From Comamonas sp. BIGb0152 (GTDB lineage: Bacteria > Pseudomonadota > Gammaproteobacteria > Burkholderiales > Burkholderiaceae_C): DNA of 64,000 nt. A program made the position numbers and the translations under genes. Positions 26,909 through 38,055 of the stretch are shown piece by piece; the stretch's first letter is position 1; each line of letters begins with the position of its first letter. A model generated the notes under the pieces. The model saw only the letters and a program-made list of their open reading frames with translations. It was not told the origin of the DNA and ran no database searches. The DNA is taken from assembly GCF_024809975.1 (NCBI RefSeq), contig NZ_JANUDY010000004.1, positions 393,897 through 457,896 of the forward strand, given 5' to 3'.

Positions 26909-27493
26909 TTAAACCGTGGTCGTCAGAAATTCGATGCTGTCATTGGTCGCCAAATCCACCCGTAGCCAATCAGACTCAGGAAGTCCTGGCTCCCCAAAGG
27001 AGTGAACATGCACGCGGCAGCGATCGGGGTGCCAGCGGTTCCACAACAATGAGCACTGAATACGGTTCTCGCCATTGCCCATTCTTGCAATGGCTTGGTG
27101 CTGTCCATTGACTGCGCAGTGCAGCTGAACACCTTGCCAGTGCGGCGCTGTATACACTTGCGAATCTTCCGCAGGGTCATCACCATCGTCTTGCAGCATT
27201 TGCGCTTCTTGCCGCTGCAAGTCCTCTGCCATGGCGATTTCTGTAGGAGGTGTTGGGTGCTCACTCTCTATCAGAGTGACCACCAAGCGGTCATCTTTTT
27301 TTATCGGATGAAAATCTCCCCAATGCGCATGCGCCTTGCGTCCATCCAATATTTCATACATCCCAGACGCATAAATATCCGCAAGCACTTCGCCGTCAGC
27401 AGACATACCCAGTAGCAGCGAATACATCAGCGCCTGATCTATGCCAACACGCCATAGCAGCGTTCCATTCAACTCGACTTGCAGACAACGCAT
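26909..27493 (-). CDS. Uncharacterised protein
   Basis: A 194-residue cytosolic protein that I do not recognise. The ATG at 27493 has GGGAG eight bases upstream; an in-frame GTG lies two codons before. Sequence features are a beta-rich N-terminal part (MRCLQVELNGTLLWRVGID), an acidic, Gln-rich middle (EDLQRQEAQMLQDDGDDPAEDS) and a C-terminal part with several His and Trp residues. No signal peptide or membrane segment. The gene is isolated between ugpC and a small membrane protein gene, and its GC content is slightly lower than that of its neighbours. Confidence 0.65.
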   Translation of the reverse strand: MRCLQVELNGTLLWRVGIDQALMYSLLLGMSADGEVLADIYASGMYEILDGRKAHAHWGDFHPIKKDDRLVVTLIESEHPTPPTEIAMAEDLQRQEAQMLQDDGDDPAEDSQVYTAPHWQGVQLHCAVNGQHQAIARMGNGENRIQCSLLWNRWHPDRCRVHVHSFGEPGLPESDWLRVDLATNDSIEFLTTTV

Positions 27494-27535
27494 CGGCACA
27501 TCTCCCTTCTCGTGTTCATGCGCCAGCGTAGCCTG

Positions 27536-27730
27536 CTAGAGCCAGCGCGCAATCCCGGCCGCCATCAAGCTCAGCACCACCGTCGTCGCAATCGGCAGCC
27601 ACAGGGTTCTGCCAAACAGCCGGATCTCAAAATCCCCCGGCAAGCGCCCCAGCCCCAGCTTGCGCAGCAGGGCGGCAAAGCCGTTGAGCAGCAAGAGCGC
27701 GAGGAAAATCACAATCAGCCAGCGGATCAT
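27536..27730 (-). CDS. DUF2905 family small membrane protein
   Basis: A 64-residue protein from the ATG at 27730. Two hydrophobic segments (about 3-22 and 43-60) flank the conserved LGRLPGDFEIR loop, which is the DUF2905 signature together with FGRTLWLPIATTVVLSL. Found in many bacteria; function unknown. It is probably the last gene of the amidohydrolase transcript (37 bp after its stop). Confidence 0.8.
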   Translation of the reverse strand: MIRWLIVIFLALLLLNGFAALLRKLGLGRLPGDFEIRLFGRTLWLPIATTVVLSLMAAGIARWL

Positions 27731-27767
27731 CGCAGCGCCTCCGGCAGGGTAGTGGGTGGGAAAGCCA

Positions 27768-29381
27768 TCATGCGGCGCGGTACACCTGCTCGCCGGCAAT
27801 CCAGGTTGCTTGCACGCGCAGGCGGCCAATGTCGGCGGTGGGCACGCTGAAGATATCGCCGTCCAGCACCGCAAAACTGGCTTCAAAGCCGGGGGCGATC
27901 TGGCCGAGCTGGCCCTCGAACGGCGAGAGGCTGGCCGCGCGTGCGGTGTAGAGCAGCAGGGCCTGCGCCACCGTCAGCGCCTGGCTGTCGACAATGGGCG
28001 CACCGTTGTAGGCACGGCGCTGCACGGCAGCCTGGATGGAGACAAACACATTGTCCGGATCGGCCCAGGTGGTGGCCGGGGCGTCGGATGACAGCGCCAC
28101 ATGGTCGATCTCGTCATAGAAGGTCTTGAGCGCGTAGGACTGGTCAAACTCCGATGCAACCAGGTTCTCGGTATAGGCCTCGTACTCGGCAAACATAAAG
28201 ATGATCTGCGTGGCCACGCCCCACTGCATGGGCATGGCGTTCATCTGTGCGATCTGCGCGGGCTTGAGCAAGGTGGCGTGCTCCAGCCGCACCGATGGAA
28301 TACCGCAGGGCAGCCAGGGCTGCTTGTCAGCAAAAAAGTCGATCACCAGCTGCAAGGCCGCATCGCCCATCGCATGCACCGCCATCTGCGCGCCGTTGGC
28401 CACCGACCATTCATAGGCCTGCGCCAGCGCCGCGCTGCTGAGCAAGGACATGCCGAACAGGCTGCCGCTGTGCTTGTAGGCACAGCTGCACCAGGCCGTC
28501 TTGCCGGAGATGGAGCCATCGGCAAACAGCTTGATGCCGGCGATCTTCACCCGGCCGTCCTTTTGCGCGGCCTCTAGCCCCGCCCGCAAATCGCCTTTGC
28601 AAGGCTCCCAAGAAAAATACAGCGCCGCCTGCTGCTTGAAGCCAGCCTGGGCCGCATCGCGGTAGACATCGAGGTGGTGGAAAGGCTGGGTGAAGGCCAT
28701 CATGTCGGTGACCGCCACAATGCCGCGCTCGCTAAAGCGCTGCGAGGTGCGCGCCAGGCTGCCCACCGCCTGCGCGTAATCCAGCACCGCCTTGGCGCGT
28801 TGCACCACGCTGTTGGCGGCCAGCTCGGTCAAAACACCATTGGGCGTGCCATCGGCATCGCGGCCAAAGTGGCCGCCAATGGGATCGGGCGTGTCCTTGC
28901 CAATGCCCGCCAGCGCCAGCGCACGGCTGTTGCAAATGCCCGAATGGCAATCAGATCGGCCCACATACACCGGCTGCGTGGTCGATACCAGATCCAGGTC
29001 ATGGCGGGTGGGCGTGCGCCCCTCTTTCAGCTTGGACTCGTCGTAACCCCATCCCTCAATCCAGTCATTGGGCCCCAGCCCCGCCTTGGGGTGGTTTTTC
29101 AGCGCCGCAATCAGCCCCGGAATATCTTCAACCAGCGGCACCGTGCAAGGCACCGCATCGACGATCTGCGACAAAAAGGTAGGGTGCGTATGCACATCGA
29201 TAAACCCCGGCACCACCGTGCGCCCCTGCAAATCCACCTCACTGTCCGCCACCGGCTGCGACGCATCGCCCACATGCCCCACCCAGCGCACCAGCCCATC
29301 CTCCACCACAAAAGCCGTCGCGAAATCGCTCTCGCTGCGGCCGGTAAAAACATGGGCATGGGTGAACAGACAAGAGGGCAT
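27768..29381 (-). CDS. YtcJ-like amidohydrolase (amidohydrolase family 3)
   Basis: A 537-residue metal-dependent hydrolase. The start at 29381 is chosen because LFTHAHVFTG is the family's usual first strand; the open frame continues far upstream with composition unlike protein. The metal motif VVPGFIDVHTHPTFL gives the HxH pair (about 58-72). SDCHSGICNSRAL (about 143) and HAMGDAALQLVID (about 347) supply further ligands, and the late ALSSDAPATTWADP supplies the catalytic Asp. This family hydrolyses amides, formamides or carbamates; the substrate is not predictable here. No clear ribosome site. Confidence 0.85.
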   Translation of the reverse strand: MPSCLFTHAHVFTGRSESDFATAFVVEDGLVRWVGHVGDASQPVADSEVDLQGRTVVPGFIDVHTHPTFLSQIVDAVPCTVPLVEDIPGLIAALKNHPKAGLGPNDWIEGWGYDESKLKEGRTPTRHDLDLVSTTQPVYVGRSDCHSGICNSRALALAGIGKDTPDPIGGHFGRDADGTPNGVLTELAANSVVQRAKAVLDYAQAVGSLARTSQRFSERGIVAVTDMMAFTQPFHHLDVYRDAAQAGFKQQAALYFSWEPCKGDLRAGLEAAQKDGRVKIAGIKLFADGSISGKTAWCSCAYKHSGSLFGMSLLSSAALAQAYEWSVANGAQMAVHAMGDAALQLVIDFFADKQPWLPCGIPSVRLEHATLLKPAQIAQMNAMPMQWGVATQIIFMFAEYEAYTENLVASEFDQSYALKTFYDEIDHVALSSDAPATTWADPDNVFVSIQAAVQRRAYNGAPIVDSQALTVAQALLLYTARAASLSPFEGQLGQIAPGFEASFAVLDGDIFSVPTADIGRLRVQATWIAGEQVYRAA

Positions 29382-29685
29382 GGCAAGGGGCGCAAAAGCA
29401 AAGGCGGCAAAGAAGCCGCCATTGTCCGCGATTGCAGTAACCACCCAACAAACCGCTGCCCCCGGATGTTCAAAACAACCAACCACGCAGCAAGCGCAGC
29501 GCCCGCACCACCACCACCCATGGCGAGATGGGCGCGTAGGCGCGGCGTCGGGGGCGCAGACAATATGCCGGTATGGCAAGCCCCCGCAACAAAGCCTACG
29601 CGCCCATATCGCCACCCCAAAACGAAGACCATCTACGCCCCAACCAATGACAGCACCGCCAGGGCAGTCACCCCACAAAAAATGG

Positions 29686-29724
29686 CCAATAAACAAAAAG
29701 AAAGGCCATCCGAAGATGGCCTTT
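29686..29724 (-). terminator. Intrinsic terminator after the BCCT gene
   Basis: On the minus strand a perfect 10-bp stem AAAGGCCATC/GATGGCCTTT with a TTCG tetraloop is followed by TCTTTTTGTTT. It begins 11 bp after the transporter stop codon. Confidence 0.9.
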
Positions 29725-29734
29725 CAATCAACAT

Positions 29735-31840
<2,106 letters not shown>

Positions 31841-32187
31841 AGGTACACCAGGAACGGGGCGAGCCTCTTCTTTGGCAGGCGCGCCACAACAGCGCCCCCC
31901 TGCTCCCCATGAGCCATGGTCCGGCGCTGCAAACCTATCAGTATGCAATAAGCATTAGAAAACTTCTATGCGGTTGCAATTATTGTCAATCCGCAGCAAT
32001 CCCTAGATGGCTGGCACCAGGGCCTGGCTGGGTCGGCCCCGGGTGGCGGGCCCTCTGCAGCCGCCCCACCGACAGATGGGCGTTGCGCTGGCTATCCCGG
32101 CCTCTTGCTTGCATTAGGCCATGAGAAAAAACGCCGGCCATGGACTGTTGCATATTAGCAACGCCATACCGCACAGCGCTGGTCCGC
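31841..32187. other. Intergenic region upstream of betT
   Basis: This 347-bp stretch carries no convincing gene. Next to betT it is GC-rich; 31930-31990 is AT-rich and promoter-like for betT. Near 32148-32170 a GTTGC-ATATTA-GCAAC inverted repeat lies before the end of the TauC-like gene. Nothing else was recognised. Confidence 0.5.
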
Positions 32188-33090
32188 TCAGCGCTGCACG
32201 CCCCAGCGCTTGACGGTGACCCGTTCGAGCGGGTGAAAGCCCAGGTTCTCGACCAGCAGGCCAATGATGATCACCAGTGCCAGCCCGGCAAACACCTGGT
32301 CGGTGTAGAGCTCGTTGCGGCTTTGGAAGATATACCAGCCCAGGCCGCCCTTGCCTGAGGAGGCGCCAAACACCAGCTCGGCGGCAATCAGGGTGCGCCA
32401 GGCAAAGGCCCAGCCAATCTTCAGCCCCGAGAGGATGGAGGGCAGCGCGGCAGGCACCAGGATCTGCAGCACATAGCGCGCGCCGCGCAGGCCGTAGTTG
32501 CGGCCGGCCATGCGCAAGGTCTCCGGCACCGCCTGAAAACCGGCATAGGTGGCCAGCGCCAGCGGCCAGAGCACGGAATGCACCAGCACCGCCAGCAAGC
32601 TGGCCTGCCCCAGGCCCAGCCACAGCAAGGCCAGGGGCAAGAGCGCAATGGCGGGCAGCGGGTTGAACATGCTGGTCAAGGTGGTCAGCACGTCGCGGCC
32701 CCATTGGCTCGATACCGCCAGCACCGTCAGCAGCAAGGCCCCGGCCACACCCAGCAGATAGCCCTGCAGCAAGATGCCCAGCGATATCGCCGCCTTGCCC
32801 AGCAGTGCGCCGTTGCCCAGCTCGCGCAGCAAGGTGGCTGCTGTCTGGCCAAAGGTGGGCAGCAGCAGGTCGTTGTCCTGCCAGCGCGCTGCCAGCTCCC
32901 AGGCCAGCGCCAGCAGCGCCAGGATGAGGGCCTTGCGCAGTGCCGGGTGCTGCAGCAGCCGCCGGGCCAGCGGCAGGCGTCGCACCGTCAGCTGCGCGGG
33001 CGCATCGGGCAGCGGGTATTCCGCCTCGGGCCGGATCGGCGGCAGGGCCTTGGCATCGCCAGGCCATGCAGAAAGGGGGGTGGATGCCAT
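32188..33090 (-). CDS. Sulfonate/taurine-type ABC transporter permease
   Basis: A 300-residue TauC/SsuC-type permease starting at the ATG at 33090. An N-terminal Pro-rich cytosolic tail of about 55 residues precedes six membrane segments. The coupling loop is VPETLRMAGRNYGLRGARYVLQILVPAALPSILSGLKIGWAFAWRTLIAAEL (about 190-240). The C-terminal GLGWYIFQSRNELYTDQVFAGL is typical of SsuC/TauC/NrtB permeases. It is the last gene of a dioxygenase-binding protein-ATPase-permease cluster; the sulfonate assignment rests on the TauD-like gene in the cluster. Confidence 0.85.
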   Translation of the reverse strand: MASTPLSAWPGDAKALPPIRPEAEYPLPDAPAQLTVRRLPLARRLLQHPALRKALILALLALAWELAARWQDNDLLLPTFGQTAATLLRELGNGALLGKAAISLGILLQGYLLGVAGALLLTVLAVSSQWGRDVLTTLTSMFNPLPAIALLPLALLWLGLGQASLLAVLVHSVLWPLALATYAGFQAVPETLRMAGRNYGLRGARYVLQILVPAALPSILSGLKIGWAFAWRTLIAAELVFGASSGKGGLGWYIFQSRNELYTDQVFAGLALVIIIGLLVENLGFHPLERVTVKRWGVQR

Positions 33091-33109
33091 CGGGGTCTCT
33101 TTTCTGGTA

Positions 33110-34105
33110 TCAGGCCACGCGGCGCAAGCCGGTGGCTGCGCTGCTGCTGGTGTCACCGGCGGTCTGCGCGCCGGCCCGCTCTTCATCGAACAGCAGCCGG
33201 TGGATGCGCTGGTGCGCGGCCTCGAACTCGGCGCTGCCGCCGCTGGCCAGGCCAAAGGCATGGGTGTTGATCTCTGCCCGCAGCCGCCCCGGGTGGGGCG
33301 AGAGGATGGCCACGCGGCTGCCCACCACCAGCGCCTCCTCGATCGAATGGGTGACAAACACCAAGGTAAAACGCAGCTCCTCCCACAGCGCCAGCAGCTC
33401 CTCTTGCATGCGGCGGCGCGTGAGGGCATCGAGCGCAGCAAAGGGCTCGTCCATCAGCAGCACCTTGGGGTGCATGGCCAGCGCACGGGCAATGGCCACG
33501 CGCTGCTTCATGCCGCCCGACAGCTGGTGCGGGTGCACATCGGCAAAGCGGCTCAGCCCCACTTTTTCCAGGTAAAGGTCAGCACGTTCACGCGCCTCGG
33601 CCTTGCCGGTGCGGCGCGAGGCCAGCAGCGGAAACATGACGTTCTCGCGCACCGTCTTCCAGGGCGGCAGCTGGTCAAACTCCTGGAACACCATGACACG
33701 GTCAGGCCCGGGGCCCTGCACCTGGGCACCTCCCAGGCGGATAGCGCCTTCACTGACCGGCACAAAACCGGCCATGGCCTTGAGCAGGGTCGATTTGCCG
33801 CAGCCCGACGCCCCCAACAGCACAAAGCGCTCGGCCGCATGCACCTGCAAGCTCACCTGGTGGGTGGCGCGCAGCACCCTCGCACCCGTCACATAGTCGA
33901 TGCTGACCCGATCGACCTCCAGCAAGGCAGTGCTGGCGGACACCTGCTGGCTGGGCACTGGCGGGCTGGTGCTAACACGGCTGATCAGGCGGTCAGCCAG
34001 CTCGGCCTCGGCCAGGCTGGCATAAGGCTCGGCGGCGCTGCGCAGCCAACTGCCCCGCGACAGGGCAACATCGCCATCTTGCGCAAAGGCGTAGGGCCAG
34101 CGCAT
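33110..34105 (-). CDS. Sulfonate/taurine-type ABC transporter ATP-binding protein
   Basis: A 331-residue ABC ATPase. The ATG at 34105, two bases after the binding-protein stop codon, has a GGGGGG ribosome site. The first 55-60 residues are an unusual extension before the ATPase core. Walker A is GASGCGKSTLL (about 99-109), the Q-loop is VMVFQEFDQLPPW, the signature is LSGGMKQRVAIARAL (about 183-197), Walker B is VLLMDEPFAALDA and the switch is VTHSIEEA. The core is TauB/SsuB-like. Translation is probably coupled to the preceding gene. Confidence 0.87.
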   Translation of the reverse strand: MRWPYAFAQDGDVALSRGSWLRSAAEPYASLAEAELADRLISRVSTSPPVPSQQVSASTALLEVDRVSIDYVTGARVLRATHQVSLQVHAAERFVLLGASGCGKSTLLKAMAGFVPVSEGAIRLGGAQVQGPGPDRVMVFQEFDQLPPWKTVRENVMFPLLASRRTGKAEARERADLYLEKVGLSRFADVHPHQLSGGMKQRVAIARALAMHPKVLLMDEPFAALDALTRRRMQEELLALWEELRFTLVFVTHSIEEALVVGSRVAILSPHPGRLRAEINTHAFGLASGGSAEFEAAHQRIHRLLFDEERAGAQTAGDTSSSAATGLRRVA

Positions 34106-34106
34106 C

Positions 34107-35228
34107 TCAGTTCCCCCCGGAGATGCGGGGGTCGTCAAAGAAATAGTCGCGCACCGATTCGGGCTTGGTCTTGATCACCCCTACCCGCTGCAGGAACTGG
34201 CCCAGGCCTACGGTGTTCTGCGGCTGGATGGTGAACTGCACCTGCGGGTTCTTGATGATCTGCAGCACCAGGTTGCGGTCGACCTTGCCGCCGCCACCGC
34301 TCTTCAAAAAGATATCAGCCGCCTGCTCGGGGTTGGCCTGCACAAAGCGGGCCGATTCATCAAGCGCATCAAGGAAGGCGCGGTAGGTCTTGGGGCTTTC
34401 CTGGCGGAATTTCTCGGTGGCGTAGAGCACGGTGGACGAGGCGGGCCCGCCCAGCACCTCGTAGCTGTTGAGCACAATACGCGCATTAGGATTACCCGCC
34501 AGCTCCACCTCCTGGAATGGCGGATTGCCAAAGTGCGCGGTGATCTCGGTGCCGCCCTTGATGATGGCCGCTGCGGCATCGGGGTGCGGCAAGGCCACCT
34601 GCAGCTTGTCGAGCCGCTGGTAATGCTGCTCGCCCCAGAGCTTGGCCGAGGCGTACTGCAGCACCCGCGACTGCACCGAAACACCAACGGCCGGCGTGGC
34701 AATGCGGTCCTTGTCGGTAAAGTCGGCAATGGTCTTGACCTGCGGGTTGTTGCTGACCAGGTAATAGGGGAAGTTGCCCAAGGATGCCACGCCCTTGACA
34801 TTCTGCTTGCCCTTGGTGCGGTCCCAGAGGGTGAACAACGGGGCCACACCAGCGCCGCCAATATCGACATTGCCCGAGAGCAGCGCATCATTGACCGCCG
34901 GGCCGCCCGAGAACTGCAGGTAGCTGACCTTGATATCCACACCCTGGGCCTTGCCCTGCTTTTCAATGAACTGCTGGTCTTGCGCCACATTCAGCAGCAG
35001 GTAAACGATGCCGTACTGCTGCGCAATGCGCAGCTGGCCTTCTGCCGCCTGCGCGCCACCGGCGCTTACGCCCCAGAGCACGGCGGTGGCGGCCAGCACG
35101 GCGGCGGCATGTTTGCTGGCAGCTCCCAGGCCGGAGCTGCGGGCGGTGGCAGCGGGGCTGCCAGAAGGTGTCGAGGCCTTTTTGCCGGGCTGCTGGTTGC
35201 GCAGCGCCCATGGTTTGCGGATGTTCAT
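34107..35228 (-). CDS. Sulfonate/taurine-type ABC transporter binding protein
   Basis: A 373-residue TauA/SsuA-like (NMT1-fold) binding protein. The N-terminus is long for an export signal: about 38 basic, Ser/Pro-rich residues come before the hydrophobic stretch AAAVLAATAVLWGVSAGGAQAAEG, with cleavage near residue 62. LRIAQQYGIVYLLLNVAQDQQFIEKQG and GGPAVNDALLSGNVDIGGAGVAPL are the family's first lobes. No internal Met offers a shorter start. It is the second gene of the TauD-like cluster and presumably sets substrate specificity (organosulfonate, inferred from context). Confidence 0.85.
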   Translation of the reverse strand: MNIRKPWALRNQQPGKKASTPSGSPAATARSSGLGAASKHAAAVLAATAVLWGVSAGGAQAAEGQLRIAQQYGIVYLLLNVAQDQQFIEKQGKAQGVDIKVSYLQFSGGPAVNDALLSGNVDIGGAGVAPLFTLWDRTKGKQNVKGVASLGNFPYYLVSNNPQVKTIADFTDKDRIATPAVGVSVQSRVLQYASAKLWGEQHYQRLDKLQVALPHPDAAAAIIKGGTEITAHFGNPPFQEVELAGNPNARIVLNSYEVLGGPASSTVLYATEKFRQESPKTYRAFLDALDESARFVQANPEQAADIFLKSGGGGKVDRNLVLQIIKNPQVQFTIQPQNTVGLGQFLQRVGVIKTKPESVRDYFFDDPRISGGN

Positions 35229-35476
35229 AGTGCTTGTGAAGGTATGGCTGGAGTCGTTGGGCCGCAGCGCAGCACCACCGCGCTGCAGCAGCGGGTGGGC
35301 GGGTACTGGGGGCTGGCGTCAATCGCCGCTGTCAGGAGGAGCGGGCAGCGCAGCCGCAATGGCGAGCGCCGGCGATCAACAACAGGCGGCAGCCAGGCGG
35401 AGCGACAGCAGAAACAGCTGCTGGTGGCGCTGCGGGCGCGGCAGCCCGGTCAGGCGCGATGGGTGCAGTGCGGCGT

Positions 35477-36442
35477 TCATACCGGCACATCCCCTTCGAT
35501 CGTGGTGCGGTAGAGCTTGCGGCGCTGGCCGGCTGGCACGCCGGTGGCCAGGTGCAGCACCGCGCGGTTGTCCCAAAAGACCAGGTCCCGGTCACGCCAG
35601 TGGTGGCGGTAGACAAACTGCGGCTGGGTGCTGTGGGCAAACAGCTCGGCCAGCAGCGCGGCCGAGCGGCCCTCGGGCAGACCCAGAATGCGGGTGGTGA
35701 AATGCTCGCTGACAAACAAGGACTTGCGGCCGGTTTGCGGATCGGTGCGCACCACCGGGTGGACAGCGGGTTTGACCTCGGCCACCTGCGCGGCACTCAG
35801 CGCCGGGCGGAAAGCATTGCGCTCGCGCAGTGCCTCATATTTCAGCAAGTAGCTGTGCTCGGCCAGCAGGCCCACCAGCTGCTGCTTGAGGGTATAGGGC
35901 AAGGCCTCGTAGGCGGCGACCTGATCGGCAAACAAGGTGTCGCCCCCCACATCTGGCAGCTCTTGCGCATGCAACAGCGATCCCATCGCAGGCTGGGGCT
36001 TGTAGGACAGGTCGGAGTGCCAGTACGCACCGGCATCGCCCAGGCCCACCGGCTGGCCGTTTTCGATGATGTTGGAGACGATCAGGATCTCGTCATGGTC
36101 CGCCAGTTGAAAGTTGCGCAGCACATGGCGCTGCAGCGGCCCAAAACGGCGGCTGAAGGCAATCTGCTCAGCAGGTGTGATGCGCTGGTTGCGGTAGACC
36201 ACCACGCTGTGGTCCAGGTGCGCCTGCTGCAGCCGGGCAAAGTCGTCCGGCCCCAGGGGGCGCGACAGGTCCAGGCCGACGACTTCGACGCCCAAACGGG
36301 TCTGGGTGCCGCTGGGCTGCGGGATCGGCCGCACGCTGAAGCCCTGCGCACCTGCGGCAACGCCCGCCTGGTGGGAGCTGTCAGGCACGGGGCGGCGGAA
36401 GAAAAACGGGTGGGCGGTCAGAACATCAAACAACGCGGACAT
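35477..36442 (-). CDS. TauD/TfdA-family Fe(II)/2-oxoglutarate dioxygenase
   Basis: A 321-residue alpha-ketoglutarate-dependent dioxygenase. The facial triad is intact: WHSD (His and Asp, about residues 142-145) and the distal His in VLHLATGV (about 297), with RRKLYRTT (about 310) supplying the Arg that binds 2-oxoglutarate. LGVEVVGLDLSRPL and VVVYRNQRITPAEQIAFSRRFGPLQ are characteristic. TauD releases sulfite from taurine; relatives act on other alkylsulfonates, sulfate esters or phenoxyacetates. The neighbouring Tau/Ssu-like transporter favours a sulfonate. It leads the cluster, 248 bp before the binding-protein gene. Confidence 0.88.
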   Translation of the reverse strand: MSALFDVLTAHPFFFRRPVPDSSHQAGVAAGAQGFSVRPIPQPSGTQTRLGVEVVGLDLSRPLGPDDFARLQQAHLDHSVVVYRNQRITPAEQIAFSRRFGPLQRHVLRNFQLADHDEILIVSNIIENGQPVGLGDAGAYWHSDLSYKPQPAMGSLLHAQELPDVGGDTLFADQVAAYEALPYTLKQQLVGLLAEHSYLLKYEALRERNAFRPALSAAQVAEVKPAVHPVVRTDPQTGRKSLFVSEHFTTRILGLPEGRSAALLAELFAHSTQPQFVYRHHWRDRDLVFWDNRAVLHLATGVPAGQRRKLYRTTIEGDVPV

Positions 36443-36897
36443 GGCAGCTTTCCTTGGCGGACCAGTGATGGACCCACTGTAGAAGGCGCGCTGCGATCAG
36501 AAAACGAATTAAAACGCGTATCTTTATGCGCAAATCGATGATCTGCAGGCCACCCACGGCCTGCCCGGGTTGCACAACGCGCTGCCCTACGCGCCGTCAT
36601 ACCGGCGTCATGCAACGCGGCGATCATCGCAGGCTGTCGGTGCACAACAAGCCAGCCTGCATGTTCCGCGTCGGGGCCCCAGATGGGGCGCCCTGGCCTG
36701 GAGCCATGTGTCAGGGCTTGGCACCGGCAGCCCAATTTTTGGTGGTCACCAGGGAGATGCAAGGCATGGCACTGCTGTGCCCACCAGGCCCAGCGTGCCC
36801 AACCGGCCCCCGCCAGCCGCTCTGTGCGGCCCCTCCTTGCCACCCCTTTTGCACCCACCTAGGCGCCGCAAGCGCTGGCCGCCCAGCAGGCTTCAGG
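36443..36897. other. Intergenic region upstream of the TauD-like gene
   Basis: A 455-bp stretch without a credible gene; open frames here have no ribosome sites or recognisable content. The part next to the dioxygenase (36500-36535) is AT-rich and probably holds its promoter. A GC-rich palindromic patch (GGGGCCCCAGATGGGGCGCCC) lies near 36675. No terminator was found at the end of the methyltransferase gene. Confidence 0.5.
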
Positions 36898-38022
36898 CTA
36901 CAGCCGGTGCATGCGGTCGCCCTGCACAAAGCCGGCTGGCTCCCAAGAGGCCACGCCTTTGCTGAGCATGATGGCCTTGAAGAACTCGCCCATCTCATGC
37001 TCCATCATCAGCTTGGCCGCCTTGCTGCGGGCGATGACCTCAAGCTGGTCGAGCTTGGCACCCAGGCCGCAGTTGATCAGGAAATGGGCCTGGCTGGTGT
37101 AGCCCAGCACGTCCATGCCGGCATCCTGCGCGGCCACGGCAATGCCAGTAAAGTTCACATGCGCGGTGATGTCCTTGAGGCCCACCAGCACCAGCGGGTC
37201 GCTGTCGACCTGGTGCAGGTGGTGGCATACGAGGGTGCCCATATGGCGCTGCGGGTGGTAGTACTCGGACTCGCCAAAGCCATAGTCGATCAGCAGCACC
37301 GCGCCGCAAGTGATGCGGTCGGCCAGGGTCGCGACAAAGGCTTCGCCCTGGGGATGGATCTCGGTCAGGTACTCGGCTTCCGGCGGCAGCTCTGGCTCTA
37401 CCGGCGGGCGCAGCTGGGTGGGGCGCTCCGCCCAGGCAAAGCGGATGTCCTCGCCATCCTCTGACACGCTGCCCACCACCACGCCACGCTCTTGCCACAC
37501 GCCCTGCTGGCGCAGCAAGAGCTTGACCGGCATGGCATCGAGCACCTCGTTGCCGACCACCACGCCCTGCATCTGCGCGGGCAGGCTATCGGCCCACTGC
37601 ACCTGGTCGCCAAAGCGGGCCAGGCGCTCTTGCTGGCGCAGGCGCAGGCTGCCGGAGACGTCGACAATCGTGTAGCGCGTGCAGGCGGTGCCCAGGGTGG
37701 ACAGCAGCTGCTCGGCCAGGGCACCGGTGCCGGCGCCAAACTCCCAGACCTCGCTGGTGCCGGTATGCGCAAAGGCATCCTGCACCTGGACGGCCACCAG
37801 CTCGCCAAACACGGGCGAGAGCTCGGGTGCGGTGACAAAGTCACTGCCGTGCTCCGGCATCACGCCAAATTTGCTGCGGCTGTTGGCGTAGTAGCCCAGA
37901 CCGGGCTCGTACAGCGCCATGCGCATGAATTCATCAAACGGGATCCAACCACCGGCCTGGGCAATAGCCTCAGCCATGCGCTTGGCCAGCACAATCGTTA
38001 AACTAGAGGGTTCTGTATTCAC
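36898..38022 (-). CDS. Class I SAM-dependent methyltransferase, MidA/NDUFAF7 type
   Basis: A 374-residue protein of the MidA (COG1565) family. The start is taken as a GTG at 38022; the G-run directly before it is too close for an ideal ribosome site, so the start is uncertain. FDEFMRMALYEPGLGYYANSRSKFG and DFVTAPELSPVFGELVA (about 25-75) are diagnostic. EFGAGTGALAEQLL (about 90-103) is the SAM motif I. The mitochondrial relative methylates an arginine of complex I subunit NDUFS2, and a like role on NuoCD-type subunits has been suggested for bacteria; this is untested here. Confidence 0.85.
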   Translation of the reverse strand: MNTEPSSLTIVLAKRMAEAIAQAGGWIPFDEFMRMALYEPGLGYYANSRSKFGVMPEHGSDFVTAPELSPVFGELVAVQVQDAFAHTGTSEVWEFGAGTGALAEQLLSTLGTACTRYTIVDVSGSLRLRQQERLARFGDQVQWADSLPAQMQGVVVGNEVLDAMPVKLLLRQQGVWQERGVVVGSVSEDGEDIRFAWAERPTQLRPPVEPELPPEAEYLTEIHPQGEAFVATLADRITCGAVLLIDYGFGESEYYHPQRHMGTLVCHHLHQVDSDPLVLVGLKDITAHVNFTGIAVAAQDAGMDVLGYTSQAHFLINCGLGAKLDQLEVIARSKAAKLMMEHEMGEFFKAIMLSKGVASWEPAGFVQGDRMHRL

Positions 38023-38055
38023 CCCCCTATTGTCGCCGCTTGCTGAGCGCTTGCC

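Noticed and set aside
29382..29696. A 105-residue N-terminal extension of the amidohydrolase, rich in Trp and Cys.
   Set aside because: Composition is unlike protein of this organism, no ribosome site is present, and the family starts at LFTHAHVFTG.
36526..37464. A 312-codon open frame on the plus strand before and across the MidA-like gene.
   Set aside because: Most of it is antisense to the MidA-like methyltransferase, which has clear family motifs; the unmatched part has no ribosome site or recognisable content.
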